A DNA stretch of 64,000 nt, from positions 1 to 64,000 of the forward strand of contig NZ_BMZB01000008.1 of assembly GCF_014652575.1 (NCBI RefSeq). The letters run 5' to 3'. Position 1 is the first letter of the stretch. Each line of letters begins with the position of its first letter. The notes under the pieces are model-generated. The model made no database searches, was not told where the DNA came from, and saw only the letters and a list, made by a program, of their open reading frames with translations. The DNA comes from Asticcacaulis endophyticus. GTDB lineage: Bacteria; Pseudomonadota; Alphaproteobacteria; Caulobacterales; Caulobacteraceae. A program made the position numbers and the translations under genes. Shown here piece after piece: positions 52,139 to 62,067 of this stretch.

Positions 52139-52815
52139 TTGAACTGAAAAATATTAGTCGCCTTTACCGCTCCGATGAGATCGAAACGACGGCGCTTCAT
52201 GATATCAACCTGACGATTGGGCGTGGCGAATTCGTTGCCATTATGGGGCCCTCAGGGTGTGGGAAATCGACCCTCCTCAACACTCTGGGCACCATAGATC
52301 GGCCGACCTCAGGCCAGTATCTTTTTGACGGGGTTGATCTTGCGCAATTGCCGGAGACGGGACTGGCCAAGCATCGCGCGCAGCATCTGGGCTTTATCTT
52401 TCAGAGCTTCAACCTGATCGACGATCTGACCATTTATGAAAATATTGAACTCGGCCTCCTATACCGATCAGGCCAAAAGGGATCTCGTCGACAGGTGATC
52501 GAGGCGGCTATGGATCGCGTGGCCATCGGCCATCGCGCCCGGCATTTTCCGCACCAGCTTTCCGGCGGTCAGCAGCAGCGGGCAGCCATTGCCAGGGCCA
52601 TTGTCGGTGAACCAGACCTCATTCTGGCGGATGAGCCGACGGGCAACCTCGATACCGAAAATGGGGCACAGGTCATGGATATTCTGCACGGCCTGAACGC
52701 AGCCGGTGCAACAATCATCATGGTCACGCACTCACCCAGCCATGCTGATCAGGCCACGCGCCGCATTGATATCCTTGATGGACAACTCGTTACGTCCGTT
52801 GCGCGGGTGCTATAA
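52135..52815 (+). CDS. ABC transporter ATP-binding protein (LolD/MacB-type)
   Basis: A 226-residue ATPase with all motifs: Walker [13 protein letters not shown]-loop [11 protein letters not shown], signature [12 protein letters not shown], Walker [14 protein letters not shown] and switch His in VTHSPSH. The [15 protein letters not shown] spacing is that of MacB/LolD-type exporters. It starts in overlap with the adaptor stop, and its TAA overlaps the permease ATG. It powers export or envelope transfer of a lipophilic compound or peptide. Confidence 0.93.
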   Translation: MIELKNISRLYRSDEIETTALHDINLTIGRGEFVAIMGPSGCGKSTLLNTLGTIDRPTSGQYLFDGVDLAQLPETGLAKHRAQHLGFIFQSFNLIDDLTIYENIELGLLYRSGQKGSRRQVIEAAMDRVAIGHRARHFPHQLSGGQQQRAAIARAIVGEPDLILADEPTGNLDTENGAQVMDILHGLNAAGATIIMVTHSPSHADQATRRIDILDGQLVTSVARVL

Positions 52816-55262
52816 TGGGACGCTCAACATTCATCGCCTTTTACCGCTCATTCACACGTCACCCGCTCTATGCGATGCTAAATCTTCTGGGCCTCAGCTT
52901 TGGCATCGCGGTTTTTATCGCGCTCAGCCTGCTTTATCGGTTTGAAACCAGCTATGAGACCTGGAGCCCTGAGCGAGATAAAATTCACGTCATCGGTGGG
53001 CAGTATTTTTTTCCGGGAATGCCTGACGATATCTTCATCGGCTCGATGGGCGGTTTACTCGAAGAAATGAAGGCCGCATATCCGCATCTGGAGGGCGTTA
53101 GGGACTGGAGCAATCCCGTCACGGTTCATAAGGGCGCGGAGGTTTATGCCGAACAGATCGAACTGGTTGACGCCAATTATCTGAGTTTCTTCAAAGTGCC
53201 TATGTTGCACGGCGATGCGGCCACGGCTCTTAATACACCTAACAGCATAGCGCTGTCCGAAGATAAGGCGCGCAAGTATTTTGGAACGACGGATGCCGTG
53301 GGCAAAACCATCACCTTAAGCGACACCGAAGGTCGCAAAGCATACACAGTCAGCGCGGTTATGCGTAATTTGCCAAAGAATACCGACAGTAGACTCGACT
53401 TTGCACGTCTGCTGACGCCCCAACGCATGAGCGCCGAGGAAAACTGGCACGAATGGGGATCGATCCAGCTACTGACCTATTTCAAGTTTCGCGATCCGAA
53501 ACAGGCAGCGACACTTCAGGCGCAGTTTCCCGCTTTCGTCAATCGTCAGGTCGGCGACCGCTTCGGAAGTGATGCGAAGGGCAGCGACGTTTTGGCGCTG
53601 CATCTCGTGCCGCTAGCTGATGTACATCTGATTGATCCACAGCAAAAAGCCGCGATCGTCTCACTCGGGATGGTTGGCGTTGTGGCGCTGGTTCTGGCGC
53701 TTATAAACTATGTCAACCTGGCCACGGCACGGGCCGGACTGCGGGCGCGTGAGGTGGCGGTGCGCAAGACGCTTGGGGCCAACCCTGGAGCACTACGGCG
53801 GCAGTTTCAGGGCGAAGCGGCTCTGACCCTGCTGCTGGCCTTTCTAATAGGTCTGTCGCTGGTGGAACTGAGCCTGCCTTTGATCAATGCTGTGGGTGGC
53901 CTTAATCTGCGTCTGGATTATCGTAGCGAGGGCTTGTGGTTGGGCGGCATACTGAGCCTCGTCATGGTGGCAGGTTTGATTGCCGCGATATATCCGGCCT
54001 TTGCGCTATCGGCATTTAAACCGGCGCAGGTTCTGGCCTCCAGCCGTACCCCTGCCGGGGGCCACGTCGGGGTTCGGTTACGCGAGGCGCTGGTGGTCAT
54101 GCAGTTTGCGACAGTCGTCATCGCCTTCGTTCTGATGATTGGCTTCATGCGCCAGATAGACCATATGCAAAAGGCCGATCTTGGCTTTAAACGGGAGGGT
54201 CTTCTGCTGATTACCTCTGCCCGTGACCCATTGATTTCAAACGGGCAGCGTGCGGCCTATCTTACGGCGATCAAAGCCCTGCCGCAGGTTAAGCTGGCCA
54301 GTATTGGCAACGCTATTCCCGCCGATCAGGAATCGGTCAGCAACAGCAATATTGTCCGTCCCGGACAGGCCGACAGCGCTACCGTGTCACCCACCGTTAA
54401 CTGGTCGGTTGTGGGGCCTGACTATTTTCAGCTTATGGGCACACGCCTTGTCGCCGGGCGCCTGTTTGATGTGCGCTATGGCGGTGACCAGATGTGGCGT
54501 GACGATGCCGACGGTCGGGAAGCGGCAGACGTAACCAATGTCATCATCAGCCGCCTGACCGTGCGACGCATGGGCTACCCCTCACCGCAGGCCGCTATCG
54601 GTCAGACCGCACGTTTCGCCAACCGTCAGGTCAGAATAGTCGGAGTGGTTGAGGATATGCGCTTTTATCATCCGGCGTCGGAAATTCCGGCCAAGCTCTA
54701 CTTGTTCGATGCCAATCCGCAGAACAGCCCCGTCATATTTGTGCGCTATCAGGGCTTATCTGAGCCTCAAATGCGCGCAAAACTGCAACAGGTCTGGCGC
54801 CGGGTCGCGCCTGATGTACCGTTCGAGATCATCTCCACAACCGCCAATCTCGATAAGTACTATAAGCCGGAGCGCGATCGCTCCAACCTGTTCAGCATCG
54901 GTGCGGGAATTGCGGCCCTGATCGGTTGCATCGGTCTTTATGGTATGGCGGCGTTTAATACGTCGCGCCGGGTGCGCGAAATAGGCTTGCGCAAAGTGCT
55001 GGGAGCCTCGCGAGACAAGGTTGTCAGGCTGCTAATCGGACAGTTTTTGAGACCGGTCATCATTGCCAGTGTTCTGGCCTTGCCCCTGGCATGGCTGGCG
55101 CTCAGGCAGTGGTTGTCACAGTTTGACGATGCCATCGCAATCAGCCCGTGGTTCTTTGTTCTGGCAGTGGGGGCAGCTCTTGTGATTGCGCTGGGCACTG
55201 TCGGCGGGCTGGCTCTGGCCAGCGCCTCGACGGAACCGGGGAAAGCTCTAAGGCACGAATAG
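52815..55262 (+). CDS. ABC transporter permease with duplicated FtsX/MacB domains
   Basis: An 815-residue permease: N-terminal helix (YAMLNLLGLSFGIAVFIALS), a periplasmic MacB core, three helices with the FtsX signature (AREVAVRKTLGANPGALRRQ), then a second periplasmic domain and a second FtsX block (REIGLRKVLGASRDKVVRLL). This eight-helix fused form is typical of exporters found with a single small ATPase and NtrY-like sensors. Third gene of the operon; start overlaps the ATPase stop (TAATG). Confidence 0.92.
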   Translation: MGRSTFIAFYRSFTRHPLYAMLNLLGLSFGIAVFIALSLLYRFETSYETWSPERDKIHVIGGQYFFPGMPDDIFIGSMGGLLEEMKAAYPHLEGVRDWSNPVTVHKGAEVYAEQIELVDANYLSFFKVPMLHGDAATALNTPNSIALSEDKARKYFGTTDAVGKTITLSDTEGRKAYTVSAVMRNLPKNTDSRLDFARLLTPQRMSAEENWHEWGSIQLLTYFKFRDPKQAATLQAQFPAFVNRQVGDRFGSDAKGSDVLALHLVPLADVHLIDPQQKAAIVSLGMVGVVALVLALINYVNLATARAGLRAREVAVRKTLGANPGALRRQFQGEAALTLLLAFLIGLSLVELSLPLINAVGGLNLRLDYRSEGLWLGGILSLVMVAGLIAAIYPAFALSAFKPAQVLASSRTPAGGHVGVRLREALVVMQFATVVIAFVLMIGFMRQIDHMQKADLGFKREGLLLITSARDPLISNGQRAAYLTAIKALPQVKLASIGNAIPADQESVSNSNIVRPGQADSATVSPTVNWSVVGPDYFQLMGTRLVAGRLFDVRYGGDQMWRDDADGREAADVTNVIISRLTVRRMGYPSPQAAIGQTARFANRQVRIVGVVEDMRFYHPASEIPAKLYLFDANPQNSPVIFVRYQGLSEPQMRAKLQQVWRRVAPDVPFEIISTTANLDKYYKPERDRSNLFSIGAGIAALIGCIGLYGMAAFNTSRRVREIGLRKVLGASRDKVVRLLIGQFLRPVIIASVLALPLAWLALRQWLSQFDDAIAISPWFFVLAVGAALVIALGTVGGLALASASTEPGKALRHE

Positions 55263-55697
55263 CGTGGTGTCCGCGGCGCCGGAAGATATTACCGGTGACG
55301 TTGTATAGCGGGGCGAATTGAACCTGCCTGGTAACGTTCGGCGCTTGGCACGCAGGGCGTAAGATTAATGCCGCAAGGTTGCGCACTGTCGATTGCTCTC
55401 GCTCAACGGGGGCAGGGAGAGGCGGCATGGACGCACGGATTTGCCGTAGCTGCCGTACCGGCATTTACGCCCTAGTTCAGAATGCGAACCGCAGGTAAAT
55501 CTCAAAAATCACTCACATTTGTCCGCTGCCAGGTATACATTGTAGCGTCAGCATCTATTTCCGAAAGGGGCGCCAAGTGATGTTTTATGATATTCGTTAG
55601 ATCCTATACTACTTAAGTGCAACTTTATGGGCGTAATTCAACAAGCCGGCCATACTCAGCACTGTTAGCCTGACACAGTGGTCAAGGTGAGGTTGCG
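55263..55697. other. Intergenic region before the FecI-type sigma gene
   Basis: About 435 bp without a supported gene; frames on the minus strand here are non-coding continuations antisense to the permease. It must carry the promoter of the sigma/anti-sigma/TBDR group, but I cannot define it. Confidence 0.4.
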
Positions 55698-56297
55698 ATG
55701 GCGCGGCGGTCCGGACATTTTGTAGAACACCATGACGATACCGCCATAAAGCAGTGGTTCGCATCTGAGGTTCTGCCGCTGGAGCCCTCCCTGATGCGAT
55801 ATCTACGCCGGAACTGGCGTAACGAGGGGGACATCGCTGATCTGCGGCAGGAGGTTTACTTGAAACTGTATGCTAGCGCCCGAAATGGTGAAATCATCTT
55901 AAATACTAAAGCCTTTGTTTTTACCGTTGCGCGCAACCACCTGATCAACTGTGTGAAACGATCTAAAATTATTTCATTCGAGCATGTAGCGGATTTAGAG
56001 GCTTCGATTGTCTTAGCTGATAATATAACACCGGACCGCACCTTGCTGGCGCGGGATGAAGTCCGAAGATTGCATGCAGGTCTCAGTAATTTGCCGCCGC
56101 GCTGTCAGCAGGTTGTACGCTTGAGAAAAATTGAAGGGCTTACGACACGTGAAGTGGCAGATAAGCTCAAGGTTAGTTTAGATACAGTAGAACAGCAAAT
56201 GGTACATGGTATGCGTGCACTGGTCGATTTCATGCTCGGGGGATCTGGCAAGATTAAGCGGCCCGTAAAAAAGACGGGACGCAGCGCCAAGAGGTAG
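55698..56297 (+). CDS. FecI-like ECF sigma factor
   Basis: A 199-residue extracytoplasmic-function sigma factor. Sigma region 2 (EPSLMRYLRRNWRNEGDIAD, LRQEVYLKLYASARNGE, FVFTVARNHLINCVKRS) is followed by region 4 with LPPRCQQVVRLRKIEGLTTR and HTH VADKLKVSLDTVEQQMVHG. The start follows AAGGTGAGG. It is followed by a FecR anti-sigma factor and an STN-domain TBDR, so it is expected to respond to ligand binding at that receptor. Confidence 0.93.
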   Translation: MARRSGHFVEHHDDTAIKQWFASEVLPLEPSLMRYLRRNWRNEGDIADLRQEVYLKLYASARNGEIILNTKAFVFTVARNHLINCVKRSKIISFEHVADLEASIVLADNITPDRTLLARDEVRRLHAGLSNLPPRCQQVVRLRKIEGLTTREVADKLKVSLDTVEQQMVHGMRALVDFMLGGSGKIKRPVKKTGRSAKR

Positions 56298-56300
56298 GCG

Positions 56301-57227
56301 ATGACTGAACGCGAGACGATCGAAGATGAGGCGGCCGGCTGGCTGCTAAGGCGCGAACAGCCTGGCTGGTCGACGCCCGATCAGGTGCGCCTTGACGCCT
56401 GGCTCGAAGAAAATCCAGAACATAAAATTACCTTCTGGCGATTAGAGTACGGGTGGGACCGCGCCAGCCAGATGCGCATATTGGAAACACGACCCAAACC
56501 ACAAAAGGCATGGGTGACGTGGGCGGTGGCGGCCGGCATCAGTGTCGTAGCCCTAACCGGCGGCTGGATGAGCCTGAGAACGATTTCGCCAGCCCCACAA
56601 GAGTTCAGAACACCGATTGGTGAGGTCCGCCCAGAGGTTCTTGCGGACGGTACCCGGATAGACCTTAATACGGCGACAGATATTAGAGCTAAGGTGTCGA
56701 GAACCTCGCGGACCGTATGGCTGGAAGCGGGTGAAGCCTATTTCGATGTGGCTCATGATCCGGCTCATCCGTTCGTAATCGTGGCTGGATCTCGGCGCAT
56801 AACCGTGCTGGGCACAAAGTTTTCAGTGCGCCGGGACGGCGACCGTGTCGAAGTGGCCGTTAGTGAGGGCAGGGTCCGGGTCGAACCAGCGGATAAATCT
56901 GCGGGGGCGACCGTTTTGATGCGCGGCGATAGTTTAATGGCCGAAGGTGCATCGACCCTGTTGCTGCCAAGGTCGCCAAAGCGCGTCGAAGACGATATGG
57001 GCTGGCGTCAGGGGCGGTTGATATTTGACCAGGTGACGCTTGCCGATGCGGCGGCTGAGTTTAATCGTTATAATCAGAAGAAACTCATCATATCCGGATC
57101 GGTAGCCTCGACACGGATTGGCGGTAGTTTTGAAAGTCAGAATGTCGAGGGTTTTGCGCGTTTACTGAACAAGGGGTTTGGTCTGACCGTAGAAAGTTCC
57201 GAGGACGGAATAAAAATTTCGGAATAG
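56301..57227 (+). CDS. FecR-like anti-sigma factor
   Basis: A 308-residue membrane regulator. N-terminal cytoplasmic FecR domain (EAAGWLLRREQPGWSTPDQV, LDAWLEENPEHKITF), one membrane helix (AVAAGISVVALTGGWM), then the periplasmic FecR core (GEVRPEVLADGTRIDLNTAT, VWLEAGEAYFDVAHDPAHP, ITVLGTKFSVR). It holds or activates the sigma factor encoded 3 bp upstream and reads the STN domain of the next receptor. ATG with an AGAGGTAGG site. Confidence 0.92.
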   Translation: MTERETIEDEAAGWLLRREQPGWSTPDQVRLDAWLEENPEHKITFWRLEYGWDRASQMRILETRPKPQKAWVTWAVAAGISVVALTGGWMSLRTISPAPQEFRTPIGEVRPEVLADGTRIDLNTATDIRAKVSRTSRTVWLEAGEAYFDVAHDPAHPFVIVAGSRRITVLGTKFSVRRDGDRVEVAVSEGRVRVEPADKSAGATVLMRGDSLMAEGASTLLLPRSPKRVEDDMGWRQGRLIFDQVTLADAAAEFNRYNQKKLIISGSVASTRIGGSFESQNVEGFARLLNKGFGLTVESSEDGIKISE

Positions 57228-57298
57228 GTGTTAAGGGTTTTACGTTGTGTCTTGTCCTAGTTCTGTGAGGCTGATGACGGCCGAATAGGGGATAAGAT

Positions 57299-59686
57299 AT
57301 GAAAACGCTAAATCGCCAGTTTTATCGGCGTCTGATGACAGGTGTGGCCACCAGCCTTCTGGCGGTTGCCTTTGCGGGCAGCGTACTGGCTCAACCACGT
57401 ACCTTTAATGTGCCTGCCGGAGATCTTAAGGCGGCTCTTGACGGGTTTATCGCTCAGTCAGGCGTCTCGCTTATTTATCGCGTCGAAGATGTAAAATCCA
57501 GAAACTCACCAGGTGTAAAAGGCACAATGGAGCCAGATGTTGCCCTTCGTCAGCTTCTGTCTGGCGCTAACCTTACGCTGACCAAAGATGAAAGCGGTGC
57601 GTTTGTACTTTCAAAAGCCACGGCCAGCATCGATGCGGCAACTGAGCCCACCGTAATTGAGGAAGTCATAGTCACGGCTGAGAAGCGCTCCAGTGCCGCT
57701 CAGCGCACGGCCATAGCCATGGACGTATTCGATGCCAATGCCTTGAAACGCAATGGTGTGGCCAGCCTGCAGGACCTGGCGAACGTTTCACCAAGTATCC
57801 AATTTTCACAGAATCAGGCCGCCTCGGTCATAACGATCCGTGGCGTAGCCAGCCGCGACGACTCAGAGGTGGGGGATCCGGCGGTCGCTGTCAGCGTAGA
57901 TGGGTTCTACGTGCAGCGCCCCGTCGGGCTGAATGCGACGATGTTCGATCTGGAACGTATAGAAGCCTTACGCGGACCGCAGGGCACGCTCTATGGGCGC
58001 AATGCGACCGGTGGCGCCATCAATATTATTAGCAAAAAGCCAACCTACACCTTCGGGGCCAGTGCTATGGCCGACATAGGTAATTTCAATACGCAAAACT
58101 TTGAAGGCATGATCAATGTGCCTTTGTCCAGCATCGCCAGCCTGCGCGTGTCCGGGGCGGTACGCTCACATGACGGCTATCTGAAACGTACCCCTGTGCC
58201 GGATGCGGATGATGAGGATAGCGAAGCCTTGCGGGCGCATCTTTTGATCGAACCCACGGACCGTCTGACTATTCTGCTCACGGCTGACTTTCTTAAACAA
58301 ACCGGAGTTGGGTCGCAAGGTGTAGGCGTGCCTATGCCGACGGATGGTGCGGGCAATCCCACGCGGAGCAAGCCGGGCATCCCTGATGCGGATACTGAGA
58401 TCTATTCTGATCTGGCCGGTTATACCAATGTTTCGGTCAACACCTATAAATGGAATGTCGCCTATAGCTTTGATCCGGTCACGCTGACCTATCTTGGCGG
58501 ATCAAGCAAAATGACCTTCCACCGCCTGGGGGAACTGGATGCCACCGAAGGGTATTTTGAAGGGTTTCAGCAAAATGAGGCGCCGAAGACCATCAATCAT
58601 GAACTACGCTTGAGCTCTAACGGAGACGGCGCGTTCAAATGGCAGGCGGGGGCATTCTATTTTAAGGAAGACAATGCCCTGCGTACTTATCTTCAGACCT
58701 ATACAGGTGATGTCCCGTTTAACTGGGGTGTATTTGACTTCCCGGAAATTGTGGCTGAATCCAAAGCCGTGTTCGCACAGGGCAGCTATAGGCTGACACC
58801 CACCGTAACGGCAGAGGCCGGCATACGATACACTGAAGATGAAAAAAGCCGTATTGGTTCCCTGAGCTTTTATGGGTTTGGTATTCCCGAAGATAGTCAG
58901 GAAAGCTCAATCGCGACAACCTGGCACCTGGGGTTAAACTGGCAGCGCACACCCGTGAATTTGGTCTATGCCAAGGCCGATCGTGGCTACAAGGCGGGCG
59001 GTTTCAACAACGGTTCGACCTATGATCCGGAATTTCTGACGGCCTATGAAATAGGCTCAAAAAATCAGTTCTTTGACCGTCGGCTTCAGCTCAATCTGAC
59101 AGCATTCTACTATGACTACTCAAACCAACAGGTGAAGCAAAATATCGCCACGGAAGAGCAAAGTATCATACGCGAAATCGTTTCAAACGCCGGTAGCTCG
59201 GAACTGTTTGGACTTGAAGCGGATGGCATCTGGCTGGCCACACCCGATGACCGGTTTGATTTTTCGGTGGGGCTGTTACATGCCGAATATACGCGTTTTG
59301 ACGTTTCTGACGGCAATGGCGGGAACGACAATCTGGCGGGCAACCAGATGCAACAAGCTCCAAAGACGACAATCACCGGTGGCTACCAGCATACATGGCC
59401 ACTCACCGCTGGCGATCTGACGGCGCGCCTTCAAAGCCGTTATCAGAGCGCCATGTATCTGTCGTCCTATAACTATGCCTTTAGTCGGCAGGATGCGTAC
59501 ACCAAGACGGATGCGTCTCTCAGCTATACGCCGTCCGGCGGGCATTACACCCTACAGGCCTATGTCCGTAATATCGAAAACGAGCGTGTGATCAACGTTG
59601 CGGTCGAAAATCTTGAATATGACAGCATTTACTATCAGCTCGGCGCCCCGCGTACCTATGGGGTCCGTCTGACCGCGAACTGGTGA
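57299..59686 (+). CDS. TonB-dependent receptor with STN signalling domain
   Basis: A 795-residue outer-membrane transducer. Signal peptide TGVATSLLAVAFAGSVLAQ, then an STN (secretin/TonB short) domain at about 35-115 (FNVPAGDLKAALDGFIAQSG), TonB box EEVIVTAEKR, plug (LQDLANVSPSIQF, LRGPQGTLYGRNATGGAINI) and barrel ending TYGVRLTANW. The STN domain allows signalling to FecR and thus to the sigma factor. Ligand unknown; the GH3 downstream suggests a beta-glucoside-like glycan. ATG with GGGGATAAG. Confidence 0.93.
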   Translation: MKTLNRQFYRRLMTGVATSLLAVAFAGSVLAQPRTFNVPAGDLKAALDGFIAQSGVSLIYRVEDVKSRNSPGVKGTMEPDVALRQLLSGANLTLTKDESGAFVLSKATASIDAATEPTVIEEVIVTAEKRSSAAQRTAIAMDVFDANALKRNGVASLQDLANVSPSIQFSQNQAASVITIRGVASRDDSEVGDPAVAVSVDGFYVQRPVGLNATMFDLERIEALRGPQGTLYGRNATGGAINIISKKPTYTFGASAMADIGNFNTQNFEGMINVPLSSIASLRVSGAVRSHDGYLKRTPVPDADDEDSEALRAHLLIEPTDRLTILLTADFLKQTGVGSQGVGVPMPTDGAGNPTRSKPGIPDADTEIYSDLAGYTNVSVNTYKWNVAYSFDPVTLTYLGGSSKMTFHRLGELDATEGYFEGFQQNEAPKTINHELRLSSNGDGAFKWQAGAFYFKEDNALRTYLQTYTGDVPFNWGVFDFPEIVAESKAVFAQGSYRLTPTVTAEAGIRYTEDEKSRIGSLSFYGFGIPEDSQESSIATTWHLGLNWQRTPVNLVYAKADRGYKAGGFNNGSTYDPEFLTAYEIGSKNQFFDRRLQLNLTAFYYDYSNQQVKQNIATEEQSIIREIVSNAGSSELFGLEADGIWLATPDDRFDFSVGLLHAEYTRFDVSDGNGGNDNLAGNQMQQAPKTTITGGYQHTWPLTAGDLTARLQSRYQSAMYLSSYNYAFSRQDAYTKTDASLSYTPSGGHYTLQAYVRNIENERVINVAVENLEYDSIYYQLGAPRTYGVRLTANW

Positions 59687-59799
59687 CAGTCGCGGGAGAA
59701 AACAGCGGTTCCATATCCCCGCAGGTTTTCTTTTATCAAGCTGATCCAGGCCTGATGTTTCCAGGCTCGGATCGAGAGGCATTAATTGCGATGCCAAAT

Positions 59800-59839
59800 G
59801 AAAGAGGCGGTCCAGCCCCGCCTCTTTCTCCCCTTTTTT
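59800..59839 (+). terminator. Rho-independent terminator just before the GH3 start
   Basis: GAAAGAGGCGG and CCGCCTCTTTC form an 11-bp stem with a 7-base loop, followed by a C/T-rich stretch ending in six T residues. The T run is immediately followed by the GGAGAAATTTATG start region of the GH3 gene. Confidence 0.85.
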
Positions 59840-59849
59840 GGAGAAATTT

Positions 59850-61823
59850 ATGTTGCGTTCTTTCCTTAGTGTAAGTGTCTGTTGGCTGGCCTTGAACGGG
59901 TTCGTTCAGGTGGGGCCTGCTCAAGCTGGTGCGGTTCAGCCGATTTTGGATGGTGATGCCGGGCAATGGCTGACCGTAGAGGGTGCGAAATTCCGGGATT
60001 TGAACCGAAGTGGAGCTCTGGAGCCTTACGAGGACTGGCGTCTGTCCGCGCAAAATCGCACACATGATCTGGTTAGCCGCATGACGCTGGAGGAAAAAGC
60101 TGGGGCCATGATGCATGGTACCGCACCGACGCTTGATGGTGATTACGGAACGGGTACCCTCTATGACCTAAACCAAGCCGAGGAATTTATCGCAAACCTG
60201 CATGTAAATTCCCTTCTGACACGGCTGAAGGCTGACCCCGCAGAATTCGCTCGTCAAAACAACGCGCTTCAGCTTTTGGCGCAAAAAACCAGGCTAGGTA
60301 TTCCGGTTACGGTCTCGACCGACTCGCGTCACCATTTTCAGGTGACCCACGGTGCCAGCGCGTCCGGCCAGGGATTCACCAAATGGCCTGAGACTTTGGG
60401 CTTTGCGGCGATTGGCGACACAGAGCTTACACGCCGCTTTGCCGAAATCGCGCGCCGGGAATATCGAGCGGTGGGTATTCAGATGGCGTTGTCACCACAG
60501 GCGGATCTATCGACTGAGCCACGCTGGCCGCGCGTAAATGGAACCTTTGGTGAAGATGTAGCAATGGTCGTGGCTCAGACCCATGCCTATGTTGAGGGCT
60601 TTCAGAACGGGGTGAGCGGGCTGAACAACGAGAGCGTCATTGCTGTCGCCAAGCACTGGGTTGGCTATGGTTCACCCGCCGAAAAAGGCTATGACAGCCA
60701 CAACTATTATGGCCGCTACGCAGCCTTCCCCGGAGGCGACCTCGACAAGCATATCGCGGCCTTCAAAGGTGTCTTCGATGCCGGAGTCGCCGGTATCATG
60801 CCGACCTATTCCATCCTTAAAGACGTCACTCTGGACGGCAAGCCGGTGGAGCAGGTTGGCGCGGGCTTTTCAAAAGTGCTGCTGACGGACGCGCTGCGCC
60901 ATAAGCAAGGTTTTACCGGAGTGGTTATTTCGGACTTTGCGATTACTGAAGACTGTAACACCGCCTGTAAAGAAGGCTCAAAACCTGGTGAACCATTTGC
61001 CGTGACAAAAGCTTGGGGCGTCGATCACCTCAGCAAACTCGACCGTTTTGCGCTTGGGATCGAAGCGGGGCTTGATCAGTTCGGAGGCACCGAGGAGGTG
61101 GCGCCGGTTATCGAGGCGGTGAAAAGTGGTCGGATTACAGAAAAACGCCTCGACGATTCTGTGTATCGGGTCATGCTACAGAAGTTCCAGATCGGCTTGT
61201 TTGAAAGTGCTATCGTCGACCCGGCCGTTGCCGCTAAATGGGTAGGGGTGGAGCCCTACCTTAGTGAGGGCGTCGCGGCGCAATCACGGGCCATGGTGGT
61301 TCTGGAGGTCAAATCATCGATCCTTCCGTTGAGGGCGGGACAAAAAGTCTATGGACGAAACCTGGATCAGGCGGCCATCGAAGCCGCTGGCCTTATAGCG
61401 GTTTCAGACCCAAAGCTGGCTGACGTAGCTATTGTGCGTACCTCAACCCCCTATCAGATAACCCACACAGGCTACATGTTCGGAAGCTTTCAGCACGAAG
61501 GTGATCTGGACTTCAAAGTCGGCAATGAAGACTTTCAGGAGATACAAAAACTGGCAAAGGATGTGCCGGTTATCGTTGATGTGTATCTGGATCGTCCAGC
61601 TATTCTAACCAACATCAAGCCTTTGGCGTCAGCGCTTATTGCCAATTTTGGCGGCAGTGATCTTGCCTTGCTTAATGCGCTAACAGGGAAAATTAAGGCA
61701 GAGGGCAGTCTGCCATTTGAGTTGCCGAGCTCAATGGAGGCGGTCGACACGCAATTTCCTGATCGGCCTGCCGACAGTAAGGCGCCATTGTACAAGATGC
61801 ATTACAGATACGGCGATAGATGA
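59850..61823 (+). CDS. GH3 beta-glucosidase-type enzyme
   Basis: A 657-residue exported GH3: signal peptide MLRSFLSVSVCWLALNGFVQ; TIM barrel with RMTLEEKAGAMMHGT, LGIPVTVSTDSRHHF and AVAKHWVGYGSPAEKGYDSH; nucleophile Asp in FTGVVISDFAIT; then the (alpha/beta)6 domain to the end. No fibronectin III domain follows, so it is at the short end of the family. It releases a terminal sugar, likely glucose or xylose, in the periplasm. The ATG at 59850 is set by GGAGAAA; a TTG 12 bp upstream is less likely. It is separated from the TBDR by a terminator. Confidence 0.9.
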   Translation: MLRSFLSVSVCWLALNGFVQVGPAQAGAVQPILDGDAGQWLTVEGAKFRDLNRSGALEPYEDWRLSAQNRTHDLVSRMTLEEKAGAMMHGTAPTLDGDYGTGTLYDLNQAEEFIANLHVNSLLTRLKADPAEFARQNNALQLLAQKTRLGIPVTVSTDSRHHFQVTHGASASGQGFTKWPETLGFAAIGDTELTRRFAEIARREYRAVGIQMALSPQADLSTEPRWPRVNGTFGEDVAMVVAQTHAYVEGFQNGVSGLNNESVIAVAKHWVGYGSPAEKGYDSHNYYGRYAAFPGGDLDKHIAAFKGVFDAGVAGIMPTYSILKDVTLDGKPVEQVGAGFSKVLLTDALRHKQGFTGVVISDFAITEDCNTACKEGSKPGEPFAVTKAWGVDHLSKLDRFALGIEAGLDQFGGTEEVAPVIEAVKSGRITEKRLDDSVYRVMLQKFQIGLFESAIVDPAVAAKWVGVEPYLSEGVAAQSRAMVVLEVKSSILPLRAGQKVYGRNLDQAAIEAAGLIAVSDPKLADVAIVRTSTPYQITHTGYMFGSFQHEGDLDFKVGNEDFQEIQKLAKDVPVIVDVYLDRPAILTNIKPLASALIANFGGSDLALLNALTGKIKAEGSLPFELPSSMEAVDTQFPDRPADSKAPLYKMHYRYGDR

Positions 61824-62067
61824 CCACAGTGGAAATTATGCCGCCAAGTGGGTCACTTCTCGGTGGAAATCAACACGCTCTGGGGCTTCACTCCGTAGAA
61901 ACTCGGAGATGTCCCCTCTGGGCGCCCGTCGGCCGCTTTCGAGAAAATGCTAATGAGCTCATGCCGAGATCTTGGCAAGTTAGAAATCAACCACTCAATG
62001 AAGTTGAGTCGTCCCATTCCTGAGCACAAGAAATTCTGCAGGCCTACTTGGATTCAATCACCTAGGT

